This document shows, one piece after another, positions 18,547 through 27,416 of a DNA stretch of 52,802 nucleotides. Source of the DNA: an uncultured Ectothiorhodospiraceae bacterium (GTDB lineage Bacteria > Pseudomonadota > Gammaproteobacteria > Nitrococcales > Nitrococcaceae). Made by a program: the position numbers and the translations under genes. Positions within the stretch are counted from its first letter, which is position 1, and the number at the start of each line of letters is the position of its first letter. The notes under the pieces are model-generated. The model did not search any database. It worked only from the letters and a program-made list of their open reading frames with translations, and was not told where the DNA came from. The DNA is taken from NCBI GenBank assembly GCA_913055565.1, contig CAJXKP010000018.1, positions 1 to 52,802 on the forward strand. The letters run 5' to 3'.

Positions 18547-19214
18547 TCCGTTCCCTCCCGCATGGGGACGAAGGCAACAGCGGATAGCGACTGCCGCGCT
18601 AGCGTGCCGTCGGGCCGGCGCTCCATAACCTCCAGCATCTGGGATTCTCCTTGACCCCCCACCGGCGCCACGAGTCGCCCGCCGTCGCGCAGCTGTGCCA
18701 CCAAGGCGTCGGGCACCCGCTCCGACGCCGCTGTTAGTAGGATGGCGTCGAACGGCGCGGCGGATGGCCAGCCGTCAGCGCCATCGCCCAATCGCTGGTG
18801 GATATTGTGTCGATCGAGCTGTCGGAAGAGGTTGCGGCAGCGCTCGTAGAGTCCACGCACCCGCTCGATGGTGTAGACCTGATCGACCAGTTCGGCCAAT
18901 ACCGCGGCCTGGTAGCCCGAACCGGTACCGATTTCCAGCACCTTCGAAGGGTTCCAATCCCGAATCAGCTCCTCGGTCATGCGGGCAACGACCCAGGGCT
19001 GTGAGATCGTCTGGCCGAAACCGATGGGCAGGGCGGTGTCCTCGTAGGCTCGGCTGGACAGCGCCTCGTCCACGAACAGGTGGCGTGGCGTATAGCGCAT
19101 AACATTGAGCACGCGCGCATCACGGATACCGCGATCACCGAGATGGCGCACCAAGCGCTCGCGCGTGCGCTGGGAGGTCATGCCGATCCCCTGGATCCGA
19201 TCGCGGTCCATCAT
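18543..19214 (-). CDS. pcm: protein-L-isoaspartate O-methyltransferase
   Basis: A 223-residue SAM-dependent enzyme that repairs isoaspartyl residues in aged proteins. Landmarks: [13 protein letters not shown], the SAM-binding motif [31 protein letters not shown], and [14 protein letters not shown] with the C-terminal LVAPVGG. The start ATG 19214 overlaps the surE stop and is preceded by GGGAGGT. Placed in the surE-pcm-yqaA-nlpD-rpoS cluster, it is expected to act in stationary phase. Confidence 0.97.
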   Translation of the reverse strand: MMDRDRIQGIGMTSQRTRERLVRHLGDRGIRDARVLNVMRYTPRHLFVDEALSSRAYEDTALPIGFGQTISQPWVVARMTEELIRDWNPSKVLEIGTGSGYQAAVLAELVDQVYTIERVRGLYERCRNLFRQLDRHNIHQRLGDGADGWPSAAPFDAILLTAASERVPDALVAQLRDGGRLVAPVGGQGESQMLEVMERRPDGTLARQSLSAVAFVPMREGTE

Positions 19215-19963
19215 CCCAGACCTCCCACCCAGCCGGCGATCTGGTCGAGGGCATCGTAGCGCGTCAAATCCACCTGGATCGGTGTCACCGAGACGTAGCC
19301 CTGACGCAGGGCATGGAAATCCGTCCCCGGACCCGCATCCTGCTCGGGGCCCGGCGGCCCGATCCAGTAGATCGGCCGGCCGCGCGGATCCTCGGCGCGA
19401 ATCAACGGCTCGGCGCGATGGCGCTGCCCCAGCCGTGTGGCCTCAAAGCCGGCTAACGCGTCCCAAGGCAAATCCGGGACATTGACGTTCAGTATCGTAT
19501 CCGCTGGCAGGGGGTCGGCATTAATGCGTTCGTAGATCACCGAGGCCACCCGGGCCGCCGTCGCATAATGCGCCCGATCCGCATGGCTAGCCAGCGAGAT
19601 CGCTACCGATGGCAACCCCAAAAACCGCCCCTCCAGGGCGGCTGCCACAGTACCGCTATAGAGCACGTCATCCCCCAGGTTGGGACCGGCATTGATCCCG
19701 GACAGAACCATATCGGGATCGTCGTCCAAAAAGCCGGTCAGGGCCAGATGCACGCAGTCCGTCGGGGTGCCATCCGCGCGGTAGACCTGATCGCCCTGCC
19801 AATGGACGCGTAGGGGGTGATCCAGGGTCAGGGAGTTGCTCGCCCCGCTCCTGTCCTTGTCCGGGGCCACCACGGTTACACGAGCGTGCTCGCGCATGGC
19901 GTCCGCAAGGGCCCGAATACCGGGCGCGGCGTAGCCATCGTCATTAGTCACCAACACATACAT
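19211..19963 (-). CDS. surE: 5'/3'-nucleotidase SurE
   Basis: A 250-residue metal-dependent nucleoside monophosphate phosphatase. The N-terminal metal site [12 protein letters not shown] (Asp8, Asp9), the following [12 protein letters not shown] and [19 protein letters not shown] motifs are all in place. It is the first gene of the minus-strand cluster ending with rpoS, and its start diverges from the smr gene by 131 bases, which should hold both promoters. The usual stationary-phase survival association comes from this gene order and the family literature. Confidence 0.97.
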   Translation of the reverse strand: MYVLVTNDDGYAAPGIRALADAMREHARVTVVAPDKDRSGASNSLTLDHPLRVHWQGDQVYRADGTPTDCVHLALTGFLDDDPDMVLSGINAGPNLGDDVLYSGTVAAALEGRFLGLPSVAISLASHADRAHYATAARVASVIYERINADPLPADTILNVNVPDLPWDALAGFEATRLGQRHRAEPLIRAEDPRGRPIYWIGPPGPEQDAGPGTDFHALRQGYVSVTPIQVDLTRYDALDQIAGWVGGLG

Positions 19964-20094
19964 CGTCGAGTCAGCCCAAGTCCCTGACCGCTAGTCGCAA
20001 TGGACCCTAGTATACGCATCTAGCAAGCCCCTGAAACTCGGCAACGCCGCGCGTTTCCGTTACGATTATCATGGGCAGCTGAGGAGCCACGCCC

Positions 20095-20637
20095 GTGAGC
20101 GATGACGATCACAATAACGAGAGTGACCTCTTTCGCCAGGCCATGAGCGACGTGCGCCCGCTGAACGCCGAGCCGGAGGCCGATACCGGCGCGCGCCGCC
20201 CGGCGCCACGGCCACGCCAGCGCCTCGCCGACGACCGCGCCGTCCTCGACGAGCTCCGCCACGGCGAGATGGATGAGGCCTGGGGCGCCGAGCGCGGCGA
20301 GGCCTTGAGCTATCTGCGCCCCGGCCAGCCCCGGCAGCTGCTACGCCGACTCCGGCGCGGCCAGTTCAGCGTTATGGCCGAGCTGGACTTGCACGGCAAA
20401 ACGGTCGAGACCGCGCGCGATGAGCTGAGCCGCTTCCTGATCGAATGCCGGTTCCGCGATATCCGCTGCGTACGGGTCATACACGGCAAGGGCAAAGGCT
20501 CAACCAACCGCGGCCCGATACTCAAGGGCAAGGTCGATCGCTGGCTACGCCAGCGCGACGAGGTCGTGGCGTTCTGTTCCGCGCCCACCATCGATGGCGG
20601 CACGGGGGCGGTTTACGTGGTGCTGGCCTTCGGCTGA
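20095..20637 (+). CDS. Smr-domain protein (SmrA-like nuclease)
   Basis: A 180-residue protein starting with GTG 20095, supported by GAGGAG eight bases upstream. The N-terminal half is charged and carries the family motif YLRPGQPRQLLRRLRRGQF. The Smr domain spans about residues 95-180: LDLHGKTVETARDEL, VRVIHGKGKGSTN and GGTGAVYVVL. Smr domains are small endonuclease or RNA-binding modules; proteobacterial SmrA/SmrB act on DNA or on collided-ribosome mRNA, and which applies here is not clear. It ends inside the 3' end of convergent truD, a 25-base tail-to-tail overlap. Confidence 0.92.
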   Translation: MSDDDHNNESDLFRQAMSDVRPLNAEPEADTGARRPAPRPRQRLADDRAVLDELRHGEMDEAWGAERGEALSYLRPGQPRQLLRRLRRGQFSVMAELDLHGKTVETARDELSRFLIECRFRDIRCVRVIHGKGKGSTNRGPILKGKVDRWLRQRDEVVAFCSAPTIDGGTGAVYVVLAFG

Positions 20638-21686
20638 GCGCTGTTATCCCGCAACTCGAAGGCCTGCCCCAGCACGGTGGTCGCATAGGCGCCCGCCGGC
20701 AGGTTGAAGCCGATCATCAGCGTCTGCGGTGCCTCGTAGTGCCACGCCATATCGCCCGCGTGCACGCGCAGGGCGCGGCGATCCGCGTCGACCCCCAGGG
20801 TGCTCAGACCATCGACGAGTTCCCGATACGCGGCCAGCACGCGGCACTCCACCTCGGGTAGCGGCTCGGCGCCCGGTAGCTTGCCGGCGCGCCCCGGCAG
20901 CGGACCCGTGGCATGCACGCTGCCGGCAGCGAGACGCGCCGCCAACACGGCGGGCTCCTCATCGGCGGCGCTAAACAGGCTGCCTCGGCCATCGAGCATC
21001 ATGCGATCGCCGGTGACCGCCTGATCCCAGCTACCCTCGGCCACCCGGGCGGCAACGAGCGCATTAAACACCCGGCTACGCGCCGCCGAGATCCAAAAGC
21101 CGCGCTCGCGTCGGTCCCTCGGCGCGCAGTCACCCCGGAACCACGCCCGGGCCGCCGCGACGTTGCCATCGCCCGCCCCGAAGCGCTGGGCCCCGAAGTA
21201 ATTCGGCACACCCCGATGCGTGATCGCGGCCAACCGGCGGTGGACCAACGCCGGTGGCGCGTCCAGCTGACGCAAGCGCAGCCGAAAGCGATTGCCGCGC
21301 AGCGCCCCGCGCCGGAGCTTGCGGTGATGGCGCTGGACGGCGAGCAGGATCAGACCATCGGGTAGGCTCGGTGCCGAAGGCACATCCTGGCCGGGGGCAT
21401 GCAGGCTAAAGGACTGCTCGGTAACCGCATGGCGGTCCTTCATGCCCGCGTAGCTCACCCGACTCTTGGCCACACCGAAGGCGCGCGCCAGGGCATCCGC
21501 CGCAGCGGGTGTGGTCCAGCCGCGTTTGCGGAGCCGAACCAGTAGGTGCTCACCAGCGCCCCTAGGGGCCACCAGAGGGAGCTCCTCCACCACGAAGTCG
21601 TCGGGCTCAGCACGCAACACGGCCGTCCCCAACACGTCCCCCCACGGCGACGGCGGGGTATCGGCCTCGGACTCAGACGCCACCAA
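20613..21686 (-). CDS. truD: tRNA pseudouridine(13) synthase TruD
   Basis: A 357-residue TruD-family pseudouridine synthase. Landmarks: DDFVVEELP and the GAGEHLLVRLRKRGWTT strand-helix, catalytic Asp in GMKDRHAVTEQSFSLH, RGNRFRLRLR, GVPNYFGAQRFG, and the C-terminal RALRVHAGDM. The TTG (21686) or the next GTG (21683) is the likely start; both lie inside the end of ispF, a 14-base overlap that is conserved in many gammaproteobacteria (ispD-ispF-truD-surE order). No ispD is seen upstream here. Confidence 0.95.
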   Translation of the reverse strand: MVASESEADTPPSPWGDVLGTAVLRAEPDDFVVEELPLVAPRGAGEHLLVRLRKRGWTTPAAADALARAFGVAKSRVSYAGMKDRHAVTEQSFSLHAPGQDVPSAPSLPDGLILLAVQRHHRKLRRGALRGNRFRLRLRQLDAPPALVHRRLAAITHRGVPNYFGAQRFGAGDGNVAAARAWFRGDCAPRDRRERGFWISAARSRVFNALVAARVAEGSWDQAVTGDRMMLDGRGSLFSAADEEPAVLAARLAAGSVHATGPLPGRAGKLPGAEPLPEVECRVLAAYRELVDGLSTLGVDADRRALRVHAGDMAWHYEAPQTLMIGFNLPAGAYATTVLGQAFELRDNSAQPKASTT

Positions 21687-22152
21687 TCAGCACCACCGCC
21701 ATCGCCGCGATGCCCTCGCCGCGTCCGGTAAAACCCATACGCTCCGTCGTCGTGGCCTTGACGTTCACCGCCGTCTCGGCGCTGCGCAGATCGCGTGCCA
21801 GGGTCTCTCGCATGGCCGCGATGTACTCACCCAGCCGGGGCTGCTGGGCGATCACGGTGGCGTCGGCGTTCATCACAGCCCAGCCTTCGTCGTCCGCCAT
21901 GGCGACCACCCGGCGGAGCAACTCGCGGCTATCGCAGCCGGCAAGCTCGGGGTCGCTGTCCGGGAAATGCACGCCGATGTCGCCCGCCCCTAACGCACCG
22001 AGGATGGCATCACTAACCGCATGCAGGAGGCAGTCCCCATCGGAGTGGGCGGCTAGGCCGTAATCGTGGGGAATCTCGACGCCACCCAATATCAGGCGCC
22101 CGCACTGTTGGAAGCGATGCGCATCAATGCCCTGCCCCACCCGAATAGCCAT
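21673..22152 (-). CDS. ispF: 2-C-methyl-D-erythritol 2,4-cyclodiphosphate synthase
   Basis: A non-mevalonate isoprenoid pathway enzyme of 159 residues. The metal-binding GQGIDAHRF, the loop LAAHSDGDCLLHAVSDAILGA, IGVHFPDSDP and the CMP-binding C-terminal KATTTERMGFTGRGEG are all present. ATG 22152 is preferred to GTG 22158 because a GAGG is five bases upstream of it. It overlaps truD at its 3' end, so both are probably co-translated. Confidence 0.97.
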   Translation of the reverse strand: MAIRVGQGIDAHRFQQCGRLILGGVEIPHDYGLAAHSDGDCLLHAVSDAILGALGAGDIGVHFPDSDPELAGCDSRELLRRVVAMADDEGWAVMNADATVIAQQPRLGEYIAAMRETLARDLRSAETAVNVKATTTERMGFTGRGEGIAAMAVVLIGGV

Positions 22153-22387
22153 CCACACCTCGATAAACGACGACGCCGGGCACCGAGCCCGGCGCCCGGG
22201 GCGTGCAACGCTAGCGCGTTACCGCCACCGGTTCAATCGAGCGCGTCGCCGCCCAGCAATTCTGATGATGTAACCCCCAGGTGGGCGCGTAGTCGCGTTA
22301 GCTCCTGCCGAGGGACGCCATAAACCTTCCCTGGCGGCTCGACTGCGGCCTCGCAAGGAGGTAACGCGACCACCTCGAAGGCGGAAA

Positions 22388-23305
22388 TTAGGATCCCTGG
22401 TCCCGGCCATCGGTTGCGGCGACCCGCGTCTGATACCAGCTGGCCACGGCATCGCCGATCGCCTCGGGGTGCTCCTCGGGCAGGACATGGATGCCCTCGC
22501 CCATGTAGGCGCTGGTCAGATTCGGCAGATTGGCCTCCGCCCATTGCCGCCGCCGCTGCCCAATAACCGCCCCCGGCGAGGCGTAGCAAAGGAGTTTTGG
22601 GATCCGGCTTTGCTGCAGCGCCTGGGCGTAGGCAGCGAAGGTCGCCGCATTATCGGCAGGACGCCCGTCGAGCGGGACCTCACAGGGCCACTGGCGCACC
22701 GCTCGGCGGCTTGCCACGCTCGGGTAGGACGCGCGATAACGCCGCATCGTCGCCGCAGGCAGGCGGCGCTTCGTCGCCATAGGCAAAACGGCGTTAACGA
22801 ACAGGTTGGCCACACTCAGCATCAGCCAGCCGACACCCGGCGTGCGCATCAGGCGAAAGCCGAACCGGAAATCGAGCGGCATCTCCGCCCAGGTCAGCGC
22901 CTCAAGCATGACCTCCATGAACGCCAGCCCCCGGACCTGTTCAGGCCGCTCACTCAGGTAGCGAAACGCCAGCGAACCGCCCCAGTCGTGCCCCACGAAC
23001 GTCACCGTCTCCAATCCCAGGGCATCAATGAACGCGCGCAAGTAGGTGTAGTGGTCGTCGAAGCGGTGGCCTGTCCTTGGGGGGTCCGAGCAGCCCATGC
23101 CCATGAGGTCAGGGGCGATGCAGCGGGCCTGAGTGGCGACGCGCGGAATGACCCGGCGCCACAGATACGACGACGTCGGGTTGCCATGGAGGAACACCAC
23201 CGGCTCGCCCTCGCCGGCGGCGACGTAGTGCATGTGGCCACCGCCGACATGGACGCGGCGCGATACCGCATCACCGCTCGGTAGCCAATCACCCATTTCG
23301 CCCAT
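22388..23305 (-). CDS. haloalkane dehalogenase-like alpha/beta hydrolase
   Basis: A 305-residue hydrolase with the full signature of subfamily II haloalkane dehalogenases (LinB/DhaA): HGNPTSSYLWR with halide-binding Asn42, nucleophile Asp107 and halide Trp108 in HDWGGSLAF, acid Glu131 in FMEVML, and catalytic His273 in GIHVLPEE. These fall almost exactly at the LinB positions (N38, D108, W109, E132, H272) recalled from the literature. Dehalogenase activity is therefore plausible, though many such homologues have no known natural substrate. ATG 23305 was chosen over GTG 23308. Confidence 0.85.
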   Translation of the reverse strand: MGEMGDWLPSGDAVSRRVHVGGGHMHYVAAGEGEPVVFLHGNPTSSYLWRRVIPRVATQARCIAPDLMGMGCSDPPRTGHRFDDHYTYLRAFIDALGLETVTFVGHDWGGSLAFRYLSERPEQVRGLAFMEVMLEALTWAEMPLDFRFGFRLMRTPGVGWLMLSVANLFVNAVLPMATKRRLPAATMRRYRASYPSVASRRAVRQWPCEVPLDGRPADNAATFAAYAQALQQSRIPKLLCYASPGAVIGQRRRQWAEANLPNLTSAYMGEGIHVLPEEHPEAIGDAVASWYQTRVAATDGRDQGS

Positions 23306-23394
23306 CACAGCCCACTCCGCGCTAGCGCCGCCATCGATAAGCGCCTCAACCGACGATCCCTAACCGCGCTCCCGAGCGCCGCCGAGCGGGCAGA

Positions 23395-24885
23395 CTACTC
23401 GGACCGCGGATCGGCATCGTCGAATACCTTGACCACACCGTCGTGGGGCGACTGAACCAGGCTGACCGCAACAATCGCAAGGCTTGCCGCCAGGAATGCC
23501 GGCACGAGTTCGTAGAGCTCAAAGAGCCCGCCCGAGGCCCAGCGCCAGGCGATTACGGTGACGGCACCAGCCGCCATGCCGGCGAACGCCCCATTGGCCG
23601 TCATCCGGCGCCAGAACAGCGATAGCAGGATCACCGGGCCGAAAGCGGCCCCGAAGCCCGCCCAGGCGTAGCTGACAAGTCCCAGCACGCCGCTATCCGG
23701 ATCGCGAGCGATCCAAAGGGCCACGAGTGCGACACCCAGCACGGCGCTGCGGCCGATCCAGACGAGCTCGCGGGACGAGGCATGGGGACGAACAAAGGGC
23801 TTATAGACGTCCTCAGACAAGGCGCTGGAGGCGACCAGGAGCTGGGAATCGATGGTGGACATAACGGCCGCCAAGACCGCCGCCAGTAACACCCCGCCCA
23901 GCCACGGATCGGCCAAGGCGCGTGTTAGCACCAGGAAGATGCGTTCGTTATCAAAGTCCTCCCCCACCAGCGCCGGGTTGGCAGCCACATAGGCGATGCC
24001 CGCATAGCCGGCCGCCATGGCGCCGAGCAGGCCGATGACCATCCAGGTCACCGCAATGGCCCGGGCACGGGGACCATGGCCGGGTGATCGCAGCGCCATA
24101 AAACGCACCAGGATATGCGGCTGGCCGAAGTAACCCAGCCCCCAGGCCAGGAGGGAGGCGATGGTTACAACGCCCAAATCGTTGAGGGGGTCATTGTAGC
24201 CCGGTCCTAGCTCCCCAACCGCCGCCACGGTCGCCGACCAGCCGCCCAGGCTGTCGAACGCCACGACCGGCACACCAACCAGCGCGGCCACCATGAGTAG
24301 CCCCTGAGCGAAGTCCGTCCAGGACACCGCCAGAAAACCACCCAGGAAGGTGTAGGCGATAATAACGCTGGCTCCAGCAAAGAGACCGGCCTGATAGCCG
24401 ACCCCGAAAGTGGTCTGCAGCAGTTTGGCCCCCGAAACCATGCCGGCCGCCGCGTAAAAGGCGAAGAACACGAGGATCACGATGGCCGCCACGACGCGCA
24501 GGATGCGTCGGTCATCCTGGAAACGGCCCTCGAAGTAATCCGGCAAGGTAATGGCATCGCCGGCCAGTGCCGTGTAGCGGCGCAGCCGCTGAGCAACCAG
24601 GCGCCAGTTCATATAGGCGCCGAGGGCGAGCCCAACTGCCAACCAAAGTCGGTTGCTGCCCTGGGCGTAGACCGCTCCCGGTAATGCCATCAACAACCAG
24701 CCGCTCATGTCCGAGGCGCCGGCCGATAGTGCTGCCACGCCGGCGCCCAAGCGGCGACCGCCCAACAGATAATCCGAAAGGCCAGCCGTGGCCCGGTAGG
24801 CGATGCCGCCCAACACCATCATGACGGCGAAGTAGCCCCCGAAGGTCACCACCGTGGCTGTGTCCAAGCCAAGCTCGCCCAACAA
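23395..24885 (-). CDS. putP: sodium/proline symporter PutP
   Basis: An SSS-family sodium/solute symporter with about 13 hydrophobic spans; 496 residues from TTG 24885, close to the 502 of E. coli PutP. Landmarks: DYLLGGRRLGAGVAALSAGASDMSGW is the substrate/Na region near residue 35-60 (first part DYLLGGRRLG), LGYFGQPHILVRFMA, and MSTIDSQLLVASSALSEDVY. The TTG start has GGGAGG seven bases upstream; a longer frame to 24981 adds an unlikely N-terminus. Proline uptake serves osmoprotection in halophiles (inference). Divergent from the next gene by about 256 bases. Confidence 0.92.
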   Translation of the reverse strand: MLGELGLDTATVVTFGGYFAVMMVLGGIAYRATAGLSDYLLGGRRLGAGVAALSAGASDMSGWLLMALPGAVYAQGSNRLWLAVGLALGAYMNWRLVAQRLRRYTALAGDAITLPDYFEGRFQDDRRILRVVAAIVILVFFAFYAAAGMVSGAKLLQTTFGVGYQAGLFAGASVIIAYTFLGGFLAVSWTDFAQGLLMVAALVGVPVVAFDSLGGWSATVAAVGELGPGYNDPLNDLGVVTIASLLAWGLGYFGQPHILVRFMALRSPGHGPRARAIAVTWMVIGLLGAMAAGYAGIAYVAANPALVGEDFDNERIFLVLTRALADPWLGGVLLAAVLAAVMSTIDSQLLVASSALSEDVYKPFVRPHASSRELVWIGRSAVLGVALVALWIARDPDSGVLGLVSYAWAGFGAAFGPVILLSLFWRRMTANGAFAGMAAGAVTVIAWRWASGGLFELYELVPAFLAASLAIVAVSLVQSPHDGVVKVFDDADPRSE

Positions 24886-25141
24886 CCGCACACCTCCCGA
24901 ACGACGTCGCTGTATCGCTGATGGATCGGCCGTCACCGCCACCGCTGGACGACACGCGCAGCCCGACGCCAACGCTACCAAAAGGGGACCTTACCCGCGC
25001 CAACGGCGAGCGCTGCCGGCTTGGCGCCTAGCAACGATTACAACGCTGGCGCGCTACGATACCAGCGCCTAGAATCCGCACGGCAGTTTCCTTCACAACC
25101 AACGCGCCTACAGCGTTGCCTGATTGTCTTCAACCGAGCCC

Positions 25142-25798
25142 ATGGCCATTTCGGAACGTGCCTACAGTCGCGCGGAAGAGTGGGCGGACCGGGGCATCCA
25201 CTACCTCAGCCTCGTCCTAGCCGTCGTCGGCGTCGCCTTCCTGATCGTCCTTACCGCCTGGTATCGAGAGGGGCGGGTACTCCTCGCCATTGGCGTCTAT
25301 AGCGTCGGTCTCCTAACCCTGCTCGTGGCCTCGACCCTCGCCAACCACCGCTTGGGGGAGGAGCCCGCTGCCTGGCGGGAGCGCTTCGACCACGCCGCCA
25401 TCTTCCTGATGATCGCTGGTACCTACAGCCCCTTCGGCCTAGTGGTCCTGCCAACCGGATGGGGAATCGGTCTGCTCGGCTTCGTCTGGCTGGTTGCCGC
25501 GGTCGGCGCTGGGCTCAAGCTCGCGGGACGGCTCGGCTATGGCGCCAGCATCGCGCTCCACCTACTCGTGGGCTGGAGCATCTTGCCCGCCTTGAGCGCC
25601 CTTTGGGAGGAACTACCGGCCCTACCACTCGCGCTGCTCGTCGCCGGTGGCGTGATCTACACGCTTGGCATCGCCGCCTTCATGGCCCACCGGATGAAGT
25701 TCCATACCGCGGTCTGGCACGCGATGGTGCTGGTCGCGGCCGGCTGCCACTACGCGTCCGTATTGACGGGCGTAGTCCTCGCCACGCCCGTCGGCTAG
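25142..25798 (+). CDS. hemolysin III / TrhA (PAQR-like) membrane protein
   Basis: A 218-residue integral membrane protein with seven predicted spans. The family motifs are visible: EEWADRGIHYLS near the N-terminus, FDHAAIFLMIAGTYSPF in the middle, and FHTAVWHAMVLVAAGCHY in the last span. These conserved His/Asp residues form the metal site of PAQR-like proteins. TrhA homologues influence membrane energetics and fatty-acid composition; haemolysin is a historical name. ATG 25142 is preferred to an in-frame TTG at 25124, although its Shine-Dalgarno is weak. Confidence 0.9.
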   Translation: MAISERAYSRAEEWADRGIHYLSLVLAVVGVAFLIVLTAWYREGRVLLAIGVYSVGLLTLLVASTLANHRLGEEPAAWRERFDHAAIFLMIAGTYSPFGLVVLPTGWGIGLLGFVWLVAAVGAGLKLAGRLGYGASIALHLLVGWSILPALSALWEELPALPLALLVAGGVIYTLGIAAFMAHRMKFHTAVWHAMVLVAAGCHYASVLTGVVLATPVG

Positions 25799-25830
25799 CC
25801 GCGCCCGTGCGTCCGCGCCCGCAGCGCGAC

Positions 25831-26592
25831 TCAGCCGCGGCGACGCAGCACCCAGATCTCGAGCATAGCCCACTCCTCACCCGGATAGTTGGCGCGCTCA
25901 ACGCTGGACATCAGCCGGTGCCGGGAGGCCATGCTACCGACGAATTCCAGCCGCGAGAGCAGCGCCTGCTTGGCCTCGTCAGCCTTCTCAAGCGCAAACG
26001 GGTTCAGGAAGTTAACGAGCATATAGCCCTCGCCGCTGCCGCGCGCAAAGGCATCCACCAGCCATTCCACGGTCGACGAATCGAGATACACCAGCGAGGC
26101 GGTCGAGATGACGACCTCGGCGTTCGCCATGGCCTGATCCACGGCCTGGCGAGCTGAGGCATCGGGCTGGTTCAGATCCGACACGATGGTGTCGTCGAAA
26201 ACGCCCGCGGACGCGCCATAGGCCATGGCATTCGCCGAGATATCGATGCCGGTCACATGGGCCGGGAAGCGCCGGTCACTAGCCACCTGCTTCGCCGAGT
26301 TCTCATCCTGCCAATTGGCGCGGATCGCGTCGTAGCTCATGCCGTTGACGGTGGCCATGGTGGTATTGCCAAAGCAGGCGGCCAGATCCACCACCTCCAC
26401 CGGCGAGGCACCAGCCGCGCGCTGTTGAACCCAAGGCAGGATCAGTCGGTCGAACGTAAGGCGATTAAAATCGTCTGAGACATATTGTAGTTCGTCCATG
26501 ATCCGTTCCTTGAACGGCACAGGCGATTCAGCAACGTAGATGTCGTCGAAATGCTGTTTCTTTTCGTCGGTCTTGACGCCCGAGTCACTCAT
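25831..26592 (-). CDS. class I SAM-dependent methyltransferase-like protein
   Basis: A 253-residue cytoplasmic protein. ATG 26592 is clear: AGGAGG lies seven bases upstream. Motif I reads VVDLAACFGNTTMAT, the second strand VTGIDISANAMAYG ends in the acid expected to hold SAM ribose, and VVISTASLVYL is the motif IV-like strand. The glycine-rich loop is atypical (ACFGNTT instead of GxGxG), so SAM binding is likely but not certain. The substrate is unknown. It is divergent from the BLUF photoreceptor gene with a 176-base shared upstream region, suggesting light-linked control (inference). Confidence 0.8.
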   Translation of the reverse strand: MSDSGVKTDEKKQHFDDIYVAESPVPFKERIMDELQYVSDDFNRLTFDRLILPWVQQRAAGASPVEVVDLAACFGNTTMATVNGMSYDAIRANWQDENSAKQVASDRRFPAHVTGIDISANAMAYGASAGVFDDTIVSDLNQPDASARQAVDQAMANAEVVISTASLVYLDSSTVEWLVDAFARGSGEGYMLVNFLNPFALEKADEAKQALLSRLEFVGSMASRHRLMSSVERANYPGEEWAMLEIWVLRRRG

Positions 26593-26768
26593 GGTCGTTC
26601 CTCCTGTTTTGGCAAAGACGCCTGATCGTCGGTCGCACCCGCTGGGCCGGTCAAGTCGCGCGGCCAGGGAAGCGCTGAACAATTGGCGCGACGTTGGCGC
26701 GTGGCGCGGCGGGCAGCGTATCCTGCTGAGGGCGGTAGTTATATAGCGGCAATTCGACGGAATCATTG

Positions 26769-27284
26769 ATGAGTTCAAACCTTGTCCGACTAACCTACGC
26801 AAGTACCGCGACCTTTAAATCCGATCGCTCCGGCGGCATCGAGGTTGAGGTCGCGCGGATACTGGCGGCATCGCGACGAAACAACCGGGCCAAGGAGGTT
26901 GGCGGTGTGCTCCACTACGGCGAGGGCTATTTCTTCCAGGCCCTCGAGGGCCAGCGCGCCACGGTGGACGAGCTCTATAACCGCATCGCCGAGGACTCCC
27001 GCCATCGCGACGTCAAGATCCTGACGTTCGAGGACGTCGACGACAGGTACTTCGCCGACTGGTCGATGAAATACGTACCACTGGAGAACCAAATACAGCG
27101 GATGCTCGATCGGCACGGCATAGCGTTCGATCCATACCGCTTCGATAAGGCGATCGTCGATGACTTCCTCAAGCTGTGTGTCCACGGTGAGGATCCCACC
27201 ACCGAGCTTGAGGCCCAAGCGGCTAACGACGCCCAAGCAGGCAAGGATAACAGGCCCTGGTGGAAGCGGCTCATTGGCGGTTAG
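26769..27284 (+). CDS. BLUF-domain blue-light sensor
   Basis: A 171-residue flavin photoreceptor. Residues needed for the BLUF photocycle are present: Tyr10 in LTYAS, Asn39 in SRRNNR, Gln57 in GYFFQALEG, Trp98 and Met100 in DWSMKYV. They map onto AppA Y21, N45, Q63, W104 and M106 with a constant offset of six for the last four. Residues beyond about 110 form a short helical, acidic tail ending KRLIGG, with no enzymatic domain, so it must signal through a partner. Neighbours are a divergent methyltransferase and a downstream chelatase-like gene. The ORF could begin at TTG 26766, but ATG 26769 is better. Confidence 0.93.
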   Translation: MSSNLVRLTYASTATFKSDRSGGIEVEVARILAASRRNNRAKEVGGVLHYGEGYFFQALEGQRATVDELYNRIAEDSRHRDVKILTFEDVDDRYFADWSMKYVPLENQIQRMLDRHGIAFDPYRFDKAIVDDFLKLCVHGEDPTTELEAQAANDAQAGKDNRPWWKRLIGG

Positions 27285-27416
27285 CTGTCTACGCTGGGAC
27301 GCGGCCGAGGGTCGCTACCGGCGACTAAGCATCATCATGGCGTTCAGCGAGCAACGACAACGATCACTGACACCAGCGATCCAGGATGACCCGTACGGGG
27401 GAGGCAGAAACGGGGA

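Noticed and set aside
22159..22387. Missing ispD upstream of ispF
   Set aside because: Only 229 non-coding bases lie upstream; ispD must be elsewhere, which is common and not evidence for loss.
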